A stretch of DNA of 64,000 nt from Roseiarcus sp963742305 (GCA_963742305.1 CAVULN010000028.1:62001-126000), one strand, 5' to 3'; shown: positions 1-10,569, numbered from the stretch's first letter. The notes: generated by a model from the sequence alone, not told the origin. Made by a program: numbers and translations.

Positions 1-1
1 C

Positions 2-1096
2 GATCTCGTCGATCTCGGTCAGGAGACGGTCGCCAATCTGGAGGCGGTGGCGGCCACTCCCGCAGCCGCGCTCGGCTCAACCCGCGACAAGCCCGACCGC
101 AAATATTGCCAGGAGATCTTCAAGGTCCTGAAGGCGCATGAAATCGACACCTTCTTCTATATCGGCGGCAACAATTCCTCCGACACCGTGCGCATCGTCG
201 CGGAGGAAGCGAAGACCCAGGACCATGGGCTTCGCGCCATCCATATCCCGAAAACCATCGACAACGATCTGGTCGGCTTCGACCACACGCCGGGCTATCC
301 CTCGGCGGCCCGGTTCGTCGCCCAGGCCTTCGCCGGCGCCAATCTCGACAATCTGGCGCTGAAAGGCGTCTATGTCGCGGTGGTGATGGGGCGCCACGCC
401 GGGTTCCTCACCGCGGCCTCTGCGCTGGCGCGCAAATATCCCGGAGACGGACCTCACCTCGTCTACGTCCCTGAGCGCACGTTCGCCGTCGACACGTTCC
501 TGAGCGACGTGAAAGCGACCTTCGAGCGTCACGGGCGCTGCATCGTCGCGGTCTCCGAGGGCATCCACGACGACAAGGGCGAGGCGATCATCACCAGGCT
601 CATGGGGAAAGCGGAGAAGGACGCGCACGGCAACGTCCAGCTCTCCGGCACCGGCGCGCTCGCCGACCTCCTGTGCGAGGAAGTGAAGGCGAAGCTCGCC
701 ATCAAGCGGGTCCGCGGCGACACGTTCGGCTATTTGCAGCGCTCGTTCGTCGGCTGCGTCAGCAGGGTCGACCAGCGCGAAGCGCGCGAGGTCGGCGAGA
801 AGGCGGTGCAATATGCGATGGCCGGCGCGGCGGCGGGGTCGGTGGCGATCCGCCGCGTCGGCGACTATGCAGTCGACTATCCGCTGATCCCGCTCGAGAC
901 GGTGGCGGCGAAGACGCGGGTGATGGAGGATCATCTCATCAGCGCGGCCGGCAACGACGTGACCCCCGCGTTCGCCGATTATCTGCGCCCGCTGCTTGGA
1001 GCCGATGTGATCGAGGTCGCGCGGCTGCGCGCCGCCAAGGTCGAGAAGGCGGGCCTGCGAATCGAGCGATTAGCCGGAGGACCTCGTCGGCTCTGA
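2..1096 (+). CDS. pfp: Pyrophosphate--fructose 6-phosphate 1-phosphotransferase (3' part)
   Basis: PPi-dependent phosphofructokinase of glycolysis, interconverting fructose 6-phosphate and fructose 1,6-bisphosphate. The start lies outside the window; about 364 residues are visible and the reading frame is open from base 2. Family marks are the substrate segment PKTIDND, the upstream YIGGNNSSDT loop (in the place of the GGDD-type phosphoryl-donor loop) and the MGRHAGFL segment. The PKTIDND form and overall length favour the PPi family over ATP-PFK. PPi-PFK is common in methanotrophs and other methylotrophs, but this does not prove that lifestyle. The stop is TGA at 1094. Confidence 0.88.
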   Translation, partial: DLVDLGQETVANLEAVAATPAAALGSTRDKPDRKYCQEIFKVLKAHEIDTFFYIGGNNSSDTVRIVAEEAKTQDHGLRAIHIPKTIDNDLVGFDHTPGYPSAARFVAQAFAGANLDNLALKGVYVAVVMGRHAGFLTAASALARKYPGDGPHLVYVPERTFAVDTFLSDVKATFERHGRCIVAVSEGIHDDKGEAIITRLMGKAEKDAHGNVQLSGTGALADLLCEEVKAKLAIKRVRGDTFGYLQRSFVGCVSRVDQREAREVGEKAVQYAMAGAAAGSVAIRRVGDYAVDYPLIPLETVAAKTRVMEDHLISAAGNDVTPAFADYLRPLLGADVIEVARLRAAKVEKAGLRIERLAGGPRRL

Positions 1097-1288
1097 AGCG
1101 GCCGCTCGGCGATAACTTTTGCCGCCACGGCTGCCGAAATACCGAATACCGCCATCTATTCGATAAGATAATGATTCTAGCGGCTTGTGCTAGGACCTTC
1201 ATATCTAAGATATCTACCCAGCGCGGCGGTCCGGCCGGCGAACATTGAGGCTGGATTAAAAATTGGAAAGCTCGCGGATTTGTCCTTG

Positions 1289-1305
1289 ATGCTGCACTGC
1301 AGCAT
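1289..1305. promoter_or_regulatory. Palindrome of the CTGC-N3-GCAG type (PhaR-like site)
   Basis: A perfect 17-bp palindrome, ATGCTGCA-C-TGCAGCAT, lies 65 bp before the start of the PEP-CTERM gene. Its core CTGC-ACT-GCAG matches the CTGC-N3-GCAG consensus described for the polyhydroxyalkanoate regulator PhaR of Paracoccus and relatives. That it acts as an operator is inference. The rest of the 273-bp gap (1097-1369) shows no gene. Confidence 0.45.
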
Positions 1306-1369
1306 TCACATATGGCTGGCGCGCTGAAGCAGGCCTTCTCCATGGGCCGCGGCGCGGGGAAATAGGGCA

Positions 1370-2323
1370 ATGATCGAATTTTCGCGCGCGGGCGCACTGT
1401 CTGCTCTTGCGCTTGTCGCCGGGCTCGCCGCCACGCCGGCGCAAGCAGAGCCGATGACGGCCGAGGACATTCTCTCCAACTTCAACCTGGTCACGACCGG
1501 GAACGTGTCGACCAAGTCCGACATCGTGGGCAACGCCGTCGTCGGCGGGAACTTAAGCGGCGCGACCTTCTTCGGCGGCGGCGCCAACATTCCGTCCTCG
1601 CCCCAACTCTACGTGTTCGGCGAGCTCAATAGCTCGCTGAACCTCAACGCGGGCGGCAGCCTCTACTACGCGGGCTCCACGAGCAAGAAGGTGAACTACA
1701 ACGGCGGCGGCAAGCTCTATACGACGCTGCCCAACCCGATCGGCTATTACACCGACCCGCTCGTCGATCTTTCGGAGCGGCTTGCCGAGCTGAGCCCGAC
1801 GGCCGGCTCGACCTTCATCAACGGCAATTTCAACGCCGGTCCGAACTCCGGCATGATCGTGTTCGAGATCAGCGGGTCCGAACTCGCGCACGATCTCGTG
1901 AATCACGATATCAGCTTCACCGGTTCGGGCGTGACCTCCTACATCATCAACGTCATCGGCAACTTCAACGAGCCGAGCAGCACCCATTTCAACGTCGATC
2001 AGAGGGACGCGCTGTTCAACTTCGAGGACGCATCGTCGGTGAACCTCGGGCAGTGGGGCGCCTCGATTCTCGCGCCCGACGCTGCGCTCAAGATCACATC
2101 GGGCGGAAACATCGAGGGTTCGGTGTTCGCGTCGTCGTTCCTCGGCGGCGGCGAACTCCATAACAACAACCTCTTCAACGGCGCGCTGCCGAGCGCGCTT
2201 CCAGCGGTGACGGCGGCGGTTCCCGAGCCGTCGACCTGGGCGATGCTGATCGCCGGTTTCGCGGGGCTCGCTTTTCTTGGCTGGCGCAAAGCCCGCAAAG
2301 GCGCTGCGGTTGCGGCGGCCTGA
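1370..2323 (+). CDS. Choice-of-anchor A family protein with PEP-CTERM sorting signal
   Basis: Secreted surface or matrix protein of 317 residues. It starts with a signal peptide (residues 1-26, cleavage after AQA) and then has a Gly/Asn/Ser-rich beta-sheet region typical of choice-of-anchor A proteins. It ends in VPEPSTWAMLIAGFAG, a transmembrane stretch and basic GWRKARK, the tripartite PEP-CTERM signal read by exosortase/archaeosortase systems. No exosortase gene is in the window. The start is ATG, preceded by an AGGG-type ribosome site. Function beyond export and surface display is unknown. Confidence 0.82.
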   Translation: MIEFSRAGALSALALVAGLAATPAQAEPMTAEDILSNFNLVTTGNVSTKSDIVGNAVVGGNLSGATFFGGGANIPSSPQLYVFGELNSSLNLNAGGSLYYAGSTSKKVNYNGGGKLYTTLPNPIGYYTDPLVDLSERLAELSPTAGSTFINGNFNAGPNSGMIVFEISGSELAHDLVNHDISFTGSGVTSYIINVIGNFNEPSSTHFNVDQRDALFNFEDASSVNLGQWGASILAPDAALKITSGGNIEGSVFASSFLGGGELHNNNLFNGALPSALPAVTAAVPEPSTWAMLIAGFAGLAFLGWRKARKGAAVAAA

Positions 2324-2365
2324 CCCCGCAAGATCGCCGATCTGATCGAAGGCCGCCGACTTCGG

Positions 2366-3640
2366 TCACTCTTGCCGTGGGTCGATGGGCCGGGCGCGCG
2401 CGCTTTTCGGCGAGGCTTGCCCGGCTCTGGCCGGCGTCGCGCTCGCGGCCTTCAGCGCCAGCGGCGCGGTCAGTCCTTGCACGATTGTCGAGAAAGCGAC
2501 GACGGCGAAGGCGGAGATGAGAATGTCGTCGCGCCGGGCGAGATCAACCGGAAGCGCGAGCGCGAGCGCAAGCGCGAGCGCGCCGCGCAGGCCTCCCCAC
2601 CACATGAGATGCTGCTGGTTGAGCGGGATCGCCCAGCGCGAGCGCGCAAAGGCGAGGCATACGGGATAGACCGCGACCGCGCGGCCGAGCAGCGCGAGGG
2701 CGACGACGAGCGCGAGCGCCACAAATCCCTCCCGCGCGAAGTCGATGGTCGCCATCGCCGAGCCGATCAGCAGGAACACCAGCGAATTGGCGAGAAACGC
2801 CGCGAACTCCCAGAACTCGAGCGCGAAGGCCCGCCCATGCGGGGTGATCGAAAGACCGAACCGCTTCTGGGGCATGAGCACGCCGATATTGCCCATCGTC
2901 AGGCCGGCGGCGACGCTCGCCAGCACCCCCGAGGCGCCGAAATGCTCGGCGATCAGGAACGAGCCGAAGGCGGCGACGACGGTCAGGGCCGTCTCGACCA
3001 GATGATCGTCGGAGGCGCCCCCGATCATGATCGCGATCAGCCCGACGCCGAACCCGGCGGCCAGGCCGCCGCCGGCGACGAAAAGAAACGTCGTGACCGC
3101 GGTGAGCGGGTCCGGCGTATTTCCCGGATCATGCGCCGCCCACACGAGAATGAGGGCAAACAGGACCGCCGCGGCGCCGTCGTTGAACAGGCTCTCCGCT
3201 TCGATGAGCAGGCTGAAGCGGCCGGTCACGCCCGTCTCCTTCAGGAGTGCGATGACCGCGATCGGGTCGGTCGCACTGATCAGCGCCCCGAACACGAGCG
3301 CGGATTCGGGCGGCCAGCCAAGAAAGACGATCAGCCCGCCCGCCGCCACGGCCGCGCATAGAACGACCCCGATCATCGATAGCGCCATGACCGGAACGAG
3401 ATCCTTCCTCAGATCGCTCCAGCCGAGGTTCAGCGCCGCCTCGAACAAAAGCGGCGGCAGCACGATGTCGAAGATGAGGTCGTGGGTGAGCGCGAGGCCC
3501 GCATGGCTGCGCGTCAAGGCGAGCGCCACGCCCGCGAACACCAGGCCGACCGTATAGGGCAGACGCAGACGGCGCGCCGCGAGCGCGACCAGAATGGCGA
3601 GCCCAAGCAGGCTCAGCGCGCGGAGCACGAGAACGTCCAT
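2366..3640 (-). CDS. Cation:proton antiporter, CPA1/NhaP family
   Basis: Inner-membrane Na+(K+)/H+ exchanger of 424 residues with about 12 hydrophobic segments. The ion-binding region SATDPIAVIALLKETG (about residues 122-137) and the FNDGAAAVLF segment further on are hallmark CPA1 motifs. It ends soon after the membrane domain, so no TrkA-C regulatory domain is present. It converges on the PEP-CTERM gene with a gap of about 40 bp. Likely role: pH and sodium homeostasis. Ion specificity cannot be read from the sequence. Confidence 0.88.
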   Translation of the reverse strand: MDVLVLRALSLLGLAILVALAARRLRLPYTVGLVFAGVALALTRSHAGLALTHDLIFDIVLPPLLFEAALNLGWSDLRKDLVPVMALSMIGVVLCAAVAAGGLIVFLGWPPESALVFGALISATDPIAVIALLKETGVTGRFSLLIEAESLFNDGAAAVLFALILVWAAHDPGNTPDPLTAVTTFLFVAGGGLAAGFGVGLIAIMIGGASDDHLVETALTVVAAFGSFLIAEHFGASGVLASVAAGLTMGNIGVLMPQKRFGLSITPHGRAFALEFWEFAAFLANSLVFLLIGSAMATIDFAREGFVALALVVALALLGRAVAVYPVCLAFARSRWAIPLNQQHLMWWGGLRGALALALALALPVDLARRDDILISAFAVVAFSTIVQGLTAPLALKAASATPARAGQASPKSARARPIDPRQE

Positions 3641-3683
3641 GGCCCCGTCAGTTTAGCGGCGGCTCCCGGAAAGAGAACCCGCG

Positions 3684-5054
3684 CTATTCCGCCGACGTCA
3701 GTTCGGCCCCGGCGCGCAAAAAGCGCTCGGGATCGACCGGCTCCCCGTCGACCCGCACTTCGTAGTGCAGATGCGGCCCGGTCGAGCGGCCGGTCGAACC
3801 GAGCCTGCCGAGGACGGCGCCCTTGTCCACTTCCTCGCCTTCCGCGACCAGCGCTTCGGACATGTGGGCGTAGCGGGTGGAAAGCCCGTTGCCGTGATCG
3901 ATCTCGACCATGATTCCATAGCCGCCCGCGGGCCCCGCATGCGCGACACGGCCGGCGGCGGCGGCGTGGATGTCGGTCCCGTAAGGCTCGGCGAGATCGA
4001 CGCCGGGGTGGAGCATGGGGCGGCCGAGGAACGGATCGGCGCGATAGCCGAAGGGCGAGGTGAGTTCCGGATCGCCGGAGAGCGGCATGCGCACCGGCAG
4101 GAATCCAAGCAGCTCCTTGAGGCGTTCGGCCGTCGTCACGTCGCGGACGGCGTGCGCGAGCGCCGGATCGGGCGCGAGCGCGTCCGGCTCGATCCCCGCC
4201 GGGATATAGGGGCCGCCGACGCCGCCTTCGCTCTTGGGCGGAGCGAGTTTTGCCGGATCGAGCCCTGTTTCGGCGACGATCGCTGCATCGCGCGCCGCGG
4301 CGCGCTCGGCTGCTCGGTCGATCGCGCCGAGGGCCTGCGTCTGGCTGGTTTCCACTCGATCAAGCGAGCGATCGACAAGCGCAAGGCGCGCCGAGGGGGC
4401 GAGAGTCTCCGCTCGCCTCACGCTCGCTGTCGTGACCGGCGCCTCCCGGGTGAGGGCGCTCACGCTGTCCCCCAATTCGTCGATCGGGTGCGGCTTGACG
4501 GCTCGAGGGGAGGCAGAATCGGGAAGGGGGGCATAGGCGCGCGCCTCGCCGACGCTTGCCGGGCGCGCCGCCGTCGGGGGCCCGAAAGCCTCGATCGCGC
4601 TCAGCGCGTCGGCAGGGGCCGGGGTCGCGGCTCCGTGGCGCGCGGCCATCGACGGGTTGCGCCCTTCGGTCTCGGCGGCGAGCGCGGCGACCAGCGCGTC
4701 GCGCTGTTCGAGCCGCGCCTGCCGGGAGAGAATTTCGTCCGCCTGCCTCTTAAACGAAACCCGTTCCAGGAGCCGCCGGCCTACCGCCTCGTCGAGCCGG
4801 GCGCGCGCCTCGGCCAGACGGTCCTGGTAGTCCGCCTTCATTTCCGCCTCATGCGCGAGGATCGCGCGCACCACTTTGTCGTGGAAGCCGATGTAAAGGG
4901 TGACGGAGGCGGCCCAGGCGAAGGCGACGGCCGCGAGCGCCGCTATCGCCCAGACGCCCGCGGGCCTCAGCCTGACCGTTCGGGGGGCGCCGCTGCGGGA
5001 AAACGAGAGACGATAGTCCAGCCCCGGCCCGGGATAGCCCTCTCGCAACGACAT
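3684..5054 (-). CDS. M23 family murein metallopeptidase with N-terminal membrane anchor
   Basis: Cell-wall hydrolase (LytM/peptidase M23), 456 residues. A short cytoplasmic N-terminus is followed by one membrane segment (about residues 35-57), an Ala/Glu/Arg-rich coiled-coil stretch (60-130), a linker, and the C-terminal M23 domain with the zinc motifs HPGVD and HLHYE and the central YAHM segment. The domain is complete, so an active endopeptidase is likely. The start ATG at 5054 was chosen because AGGAG lies 9 nt before it; an upstream TTG at 5102 has no such support. Confidence 0.85.
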   Translation of the reverse strand: MSLREGYPGPGLDYRLSFSRSGAPRTVRLRPAGVWAIAALAAVAFAWAASVTLYIGFHDKVVRAILAHEAEMKADYQDRLAEARARLDEAVGRRLLERVSFKRQADEILSRQARLEQRDALVAALAAETEGRNPSMAARHGAATPAPADALSAIEAFGPPTAARPASVGEARAYAPLPDSASPRAVKPHPIDELGDSVSALTREAPVTTASVRRAETLAPSARLALVDRSLDRVETSQTQALGAIDRAAERAAARDAAIVAETGLDPAKLAPPKSEGGVGGPYIPAGIEPDALAPDPALAHAVRDVTTAERLKELLGFLPVRMPLSGDPELTSPFGYRADPFLGRPMLHPGVDLAEPYGTDIHAAAAGRVAHAGPAGGYGIMVEIDHGNGLSTRYAHMSEALVAEGEEVDKGAVLGRLGSTGRSTGPHLHYEVRVDGEPVDPERFLRAGAELTSAE

Positions 5055-5105
5055 GAACCAGCGCTCCTGCCCGGCGAAAGGGCGTTCTCGACCGCAGAGC
5101 AAAGC

Positions 5106-5121
5106 GCATTAAGGTTAATGC
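5106..5121. promoter_or_regulatory. AT-rich palindrome upstream of the M23 peptidase
   Basis: Perfect inverted repeat GCATTAA-GG-TTAATGC, about 52 bp upstream of the M23 start and in an otherwise GC-rich region. It resembles TTAA-type half-sites, but the spacing is not the N7 of a CtrA box. An operator role is only possible. Confidence 0.3.
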
Positions 5122-5170
5122 ATCGCAAAATTGCGTTTAGCCGCAAGCGAGCGGCCGGTCCGCCCGCCGG

Positions 5171-5641
5171 TCAGAGCGCTTTGGCCGCCGCGAGCACTTC
5201 CTCCGCATGGCCCGGCACCTTCACCTTGCGCCAGACCTTCGCGATGCGGCCGTCGCGGCCGATCAGAAAAGTCGAGCGCTCGACGCCGAAATACTTGCGC
5301 CCGTACATGCTCTTTTCCTTCCACACCCCATAAGAGTCGATCGCCGAGCGGCCGGGATCGGCGGCGAGCGCGATCTTCAGATCGTGTTTTTGCTTGAACT
5401 TGTCGTGGCTCGCCGCGCTGTCCGGCGAAACGCCGATGACGGTTGCGCCGGCGGCGGCGAATTTGGCCCTGAGGCCGTTAAAGGCGATCGCTTCCGCGGT
5501 GCAACCGGACGTATCGTCCTTCGGATAGAAGTAGATCACGACCGGCTTGCCCTTAAGCTCCTTGAGGCGCATTTGCCCGCCGCCGTCGGTTGGGAGATCG
5601 AAATCAGGCGCCGGATCGCCCTCGGCCAGTTCCTTCGCCAT
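5171..5641 (-). CDS. bcp: Peroxiredoxin, Bcp/PrxQ type (thioredoxin-dependent thiol peroxidase)
   Basis: Cytoplasmic peroxidase of 156 residues that reduces H2O2 and organic hydroperoxides. The thioredoxin-fold core carries the YFYPKDDTSGCT motif with peroxidatic Cys47. The resolving cysteine found five residues later in E. coli Bcp is absent (Ile52), so this is a 1-Cys variant or uses another thiol. The ATG at 5641 is preceded by GAGGG with good spacing and is preferred over the ATG 21 bp upstream. It is divergent from the AsmA-like gene. Confidence 0.9.
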   Translation of the reverse strand: MAKELAEGDPAPDFDLPTDGGGQMRLKELKGKPVVIYFYPKDDTSGCTAEAIAFNGLRAKFAAAGATVIGVSPDSAASHDKFKQKHDLKIALAADPGRSAIDSYGVWKEKSMYGRKYFGVERSTFLIGRDGRIAKVWRKVKVPGHAEEVLAAAKAL

Positions 5642-5855
5642 ATCGCCCTCGTTTCGTCTCATTATGGGGTCAGGGCCGTCGTCGCCGAACGCGGCTTCGC
5701 CACGCGCCGAGATTGACCTGTGGCGCTCGACGTTGCAACCGGCCGGCGGAGCAGGCGGCCGCGAGCGGCCCAGGGACGGGCATGCGCGGCGGCTTCGAAA
5801 TCAACCAATATCCCGCCTGGATCGGATCGTTCGCGCCACGGAGGAATGATCGTTA

Positions 5856-8800
5856 TTGCTCGACCGGTTTAGCCTGACGGCGCGGTCCCGCGCCCGGGCC
5901 GCCATGCGCAGCCTGGCGGCGGACTGCGAGGGTCCTCGCCTGCCATCGCGCTGGCGCCTCGTCGGCGGTCGCCGGCTCGCCCACGTTTGCCTGCGGACGG
6001 TGGAGTTCATCGCGGCCCTGTTCATCCTCGGCGGGCTCGTGCTGGCCTCGATGCTCGCCCGAGGCCCAATCCGGCTGGTCGGCATGCACGACAAGATCCA
6101 GTCCTCGCTTCAGGAGCGGATAGGCGACCGCTACGCCATCGCTCTCGGTCCCACTTACGTGATGCACAACTCGTGGGGCGTCGGTCTGGGCTTCAAGGGT
6201 TTCACGGTGCGAGACGCCGGCGGACGAACGGTCCTTTTCGCCCCGAGCGGCAAGGTGGGCCTTGATCCGTTCGCGGCGGCGGTGGCGGGCGTCCGGGTGC
6301 GCCGGCTCGAGCTCGACGGGCTCGACCTGCGCCTGCATGTCGCCGAGAACGGCGCGCTCTCGCTTGCGGTCGCCAGCAATTCGGGCGCAACCCCAATTCC
6401 CTTGCCTGCGCGGACCGCTGCGGGCGACGGCGCCGGCGCTCTCGCCGCGATCGTGGGGGCCGCCGTCGAGGCGATGGCCGGCGCCACACAGGCGCTCGAC
6501 CGGCTGAGCCTCGCCAACGGCCATTTCGAGATCAAGAACGACGCGACGGACCGGTCCGTCGTCTACAAGGATTTCGCCGTCACATTCGATCATTCGGGAT
6601 CGAGAGCGCAGGCGTCGATCTCGGCGACCGGCCCGGCGGGACCGTGGACAATCACGGCGCAGGCCTCGGACGGGGACAGGCCGACGCTCTCGGTCGAAGC
6701 GCGCGATCTCAGTCTTGCCGATCTGCAGGCGTTCGACGCGAAGCCTCCTCCGCTGATCGCCGAGGGGCCGATCGCAATCAAGCTCCAGGCGGAGCTCACG
6801 CCTGATTCGACGCTTCAGGCCTTCGCCGGGCGGTTCACCATCGGCGCCGGGCGGGTGCGGATCAACAATCCCGACGCCGCGCCGTTTTTCATCGACGAGG
6901 CGAGCGGGGCGATCGCCTGGGACGAGGAGGCGCGCCGGTTTCGCATTGACCGACTTCAAATCCTCGCCGGGTTGACGCATGTCGAGGCGCAAGGCTGGCT
7001 CAAGCCGCCCGCCGACGCGACCAGGGTCTGGGCCGCGCATCTCGAGTCGGACGGCGCCCGGTTCGGCCCTGAGCGGCCCGGCGCGAGGCCGGTCGCGCTC
7101 GAGTCCATCGGCTTGGACGCCCGCTTCCTCGAACCGACCTCCCAGTTCGTCCTCGACCGCCTCACGGCGCGCGGGCCGACCGTCGATGTGGCGATCAAGG
7201 CCGAAACCGCGCCGGACGCCGGCGGCTCTTCGCTCAAGCTCGCCCTCGACGTCGGCCCCAGCGCCACCGCCGATCTCATCCGGCTCTGGCCGCAATTCAT
7301 CAATCCCGACGTGCGCGAGTGGTGCGCCCAGAAATCTGCGCGGCGGGCGGATCCAGGGCTCGATGACAGCCAATTGGACCGCCGCCGACCTCGAGGCGAT
7401 GGAGCGCAGGCGCGGCTTGCCGCGCGAGAGCGTGCATGGGCAGTTCACCACCCGCGACGTCGTGGTCGACCTCTTGCCCGGCTTGCCGCCGATGATGACC
7501 GACGAAGGGTCGGGTTCGTTCACCGGCCACGAGTTCACCGTCTCTGGCAAGCACGCGACCATGATCCTGTCGCCCTCGCGGCGGGTGCAGGCGAACAATC
7601 TCGTCTTCACCGTCCCCGACACGACGCCGAGGGCCATTGTCGACGCGTCCGCCCACGCGCACATGACGGGGACCGCCGACGCGCTCGCCGATCTCATCAT
7701 GCGCGAACCGTTGCGCCGACAGGCGGGGCTCGCGATCGACCCGGCGACCGTCAAAGGGGAGGCGGAAGGCGATCTTGCTCTCGATCTGAAGCTGGGCAAG
7801 ACCGCGCATCCCGAGGATACCCAGTTCCACGCGACCGGATCGCTCGCCAATCTCGAGATCGACAAGTTCGTCGCCGACGAAAAGCTCAATTCCGCGAGCG
7901 CGGTGTTCACGGCCGACCGCAACACGCTCAAGGTGGTGGGCGACGGAGATCTCCTCGGCGCCGCGACCCATGTGGAGGTGGCGCGCGCTCCTGGCGAGGC
8001 GGGCTTGGCGACGGTGACCTTCGCCCTCGACGCCGCCGCGCGCGCCAAGCGCGGCCTCAACTTTTCATGGCTTACCGGGCCGCTGGCGATCAAGCTCAAG
8101 GCGCCCCTGACCCGGGCGAGCGCCGAGGTCGAAATCGACCTCACTCAGGCGGGTGTCGACAATCCGGCGCCAGGCCTGTCGAAGCCCGTGGGAAAGCCGG
8201 GCAAGGCGACCTTCCTCGTCAAGCCCGCGTCCGGGGGCGCTTCCCTCAGCAACATCGCCATCGACATGGGCGGGCCGATGATGCGCGGCTCCGCCCAGAT
8301 CGGCGCCGACGGCGCCGTTCAGAGCGCGACGATCACGTCCGCGCGCATCGCGCCCGGCGATGATTTCAAGGTCGATGTCGTCAATGGGCCGACGTCGTTG
8401 CATGCTTCGGTGCGCGGGACCTCGCTCGACGCGCGCGCCTTCGTCAAGTCGTTGTGGGACGGGTCGGCGGCCGGACAAGGCGCGACGAAGGACTTCGATC
8501 TCGACGCCAGGATCGCGACCGTTCAGGGCGCAAACAAACAAACGATCACCGGCATGGAGCTCACCGCCGCCCGCCGCGCGGGCGAGACGCGCATCGGGAG
8601 CCTCAAGGGACGGATCGGGAACGGCAGGGTGACGGCGACGGGAAGCGGCGGCGAAACGCGGCTCGTGACGTCCGACGCCGGCGCGCTGCTCCGCTTCGCC
8701 AATCTCTATTCGCGGCTCGAGGGCGGCGATCTCAGCCTCATTCTGCGCTCTCACGGCAATTCCAGCGAAGGGCAGGCCACGCTCACCGACTTCGTCCTGC

Positions 8801-9306
8801 GCGACGAGCCGGCGTTCCGCCAGCTCGTCACCGCCGGGCGGCCGCGCGCCTCGGAGGACGGCGCCGCCGCGATCGATCCGTCCGTCCTGCGCTTCGACAA
8901 GATGACGGCGTCCTTCGAGCGCGCGCCGGGCAGGGTCGCGATCCAGGACGGCGTCGTCTACAATCCGAGCATGGGGCTCACCGCCCAGGGCGCGATTGAT
9001 TTCACACACAACCAGATCGACGTCAGCGGCTCGTTCGTTCCGGCCTACACGGTCAACAATATGCTGACGAAAATCCCGCTCGTCGGCCTTCTGCTCAGCG
9101 GCGGCGAGAACGACGGCGTGTTCGGCGTCAGCTACCGCGTGCACGGGCCCATGAGCGGTCCGACGCTGACCGTCAATCCGCTGTCGGCGATTGCGCCGGG
9201 CATCCTGCGCCGCATTCTCGGCGCGATCGACGGCACGACGAGCCGCGGCGGCGCCATCGATCCAGTGGAGACGGGCGACGCGCCGCGGCGCGCTTCGACC
9301 CGGTAG
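5856..9306 (+). CDS. AsmA/YhdP-like envelope protein (DUF3971 plus AsmA C-terminal domain), frameshifted
   Basis: Very large inner-membrane-anchored periplasmic protein of about 1,150 residues. One N-terminal membrane segment (about residues 46-68) is followed by long beta-rich repeats, a DUF3971 centre around LWPQFINPDVREWC, and an AsmA-like C-terminus near YTVNNMLTKIPLVG. YhdP/TamB/AsmA relatives are implicated in lipid transport to the outer membrane. The frame shifts by +1 in the AAA run at 7332-7334; removing one A gives WCAQNLRGGRIQGS without a break. The start is probably TTG at 5856 behind GGAGG. The single indel is probably an assembly error. Confidence 0.75.
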
Positions 9307-10569
9307 CTACACCGCCCTGAGCAGCACGTGCTTCTTGCGGCCGAGCGAGAGCTTGACGATTCCGCCCGCTGTCAGCGCCTCGCGCGTGATGAGCGCCCGC
9401 TCGTCGCCGAGCGTCAGGTCGTTGACCCTCAAGCCTCCGCCGCGGATCTGGCGGCGCGCTTCGCCGGTCGAGGCGACGAGGCCGGCGCGCACGAAAGCGC
9501 TGAGCGCGCCAAGCCCCGTGTCGAACTCGGCCCCCGGCACATCCACTGTCGGCAGGCTCTCGGCGAGCTCCTTCTCCTCGAAAGTCTTGCGCGCGGTGGC
9601 GGCCGCGGCCTCGGCCGCCGCTCTCCCGTGCAGGAGCGCGGTCGCCTCGTTGGCCAGCGCCTTCTTCGCTTCGTTGATCTCGGCGCCCTCGAGGCTTTCG
9701 AGCCGGCTGATCTCGTCGAGCGGGATCAGCGTGAACAGCCGCAGGAAACGGCCGACGTCGGAATCGTCGGCATTGCGCCAGAACTGCCAGTACTCGTAAG
9801 GCGCGAGCATCGTCTCGTCGAGCCAGACCGCGCCGGCCGCGGTCTTGCCCATTTTCGCGCCCGAGGCGAGCGTGATCAGCGGCGAGGTCAGGGCGAAGAA
9901 CGGCTCGAGCCCCATGCGCCGGCCGAGATCGATGCCGGTGACGATGTTGCCCCACTGGTCGGAGCCGCCCATCTGCAGCGTCACCCCATGGCGCCGGTTG
10001 AGCTCGGTGAAATCGTACGCCTGCAGGCACATGTAGTTGAATTCGAGGAACGAGAGCTCGTGCTCGCGCTCGAGCCTCAGCTTGACCGAATCCATGGCCA
10101 GCATGCGGTTGACCGAGAAATGGCGCCCGACGTCGCGCAGGAAGTCGATGTAGTTGAGTTTCGCAAGCCACTCGGAATTGTCGGGCATGATCGCGTCGGT
10201 CCTGCCCTCGCCGAACCGGATGAAATGAGCGAAGGCCTTGCGGATGCCCGCCTTGTTGGCCTCGATTTCCTGAACCGTGAGCAGCTTGCGGCTTTCGTCC
10301 TTGCCCGACGGGTCGCCGACCATCGTGGTGCCGCCGCCCATGAGCGCAACCGGCTTGCCGCCTGTCTCCTGAAGCCAGTGCAGCATCATGATCTGCACGA
10401 GCGAGCCCACATGCAGCGAGGGCGCGGTGCAATCGAAGCCGATGTAGCCCGCGAGCGATCCCGAGCGGGCCTTCTCATCGAGTCCGGCGAAGTCGGAGCA
10501 TTGGTGGATGAACCCGCGCTCCTGCATCGTGCGCAGGAAGTCGGATTTCGGCTGGAATGCGTCGGTCAA
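9307..10569 (-). CDS. tyrS: Tyrosyl-tRNA synthetase
   Basis: Class I aminoacyl-tRNA synthetase of 420 residues, charging tRNA-Tyr. The Rossmann catalytic domain carries HVGS in place of HIGH and KMGKT in place of KMSKS, plus the GGGTTMVGDPSGK nucleotide region. A C-terminal S4 RNA-binding domain follows (about residues 350-410, with RQIRGGGLRVND). Full length for bacterial TyrS. It converges on the AsmA-like gene, with their stop codons almost adjacent, so no terminator space lies between them. Confidence 0.96.
   Translation of the reverse strand: MTDAFQPKSDFLRTMQERGFIHQCSDFAGLDEKARSGSLAGYIGFDCTAPSLHVGSLVQIMMLHWLQETGGKPVALMGGGTTMVGDPSGKDESRKLLTVQEIEANKAGIRKAFAHFIRFGEGRTDAIMPDNSEWLAKLNYIDFLRDVGRHFSVNRMLAMDSVKLRLEREHELSFLEFNYMCLQAYDFTELNRRHGVTLQMGGSDQWGNIVTGIDLGRRMGLEPFFALTSPLITLASGAKMGKTAAGAVWLDETMLAPYEYWQFWRNADDSDVGRFLRLFTLIPLDEISRLESLEGAEINEAKKALANEATALLHGRAAAEAAAATARKTFEEKELAESLPTVDVPGAEFDTGLGALSAFVRAGLVASTGEARRQIRGGGLRVNDLTLGDERALITREALTAGGIVKLSLGRKKHVLLRAV

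Noticed and set aside
2372..3361. Long open frame opposite the antiporter gene
   Set aside because: It is rich in Arg and low-complexity sequence, with no domain, while the opposite strand encodes a complete CPA1 antiporter. It is a GC-driven shadow.
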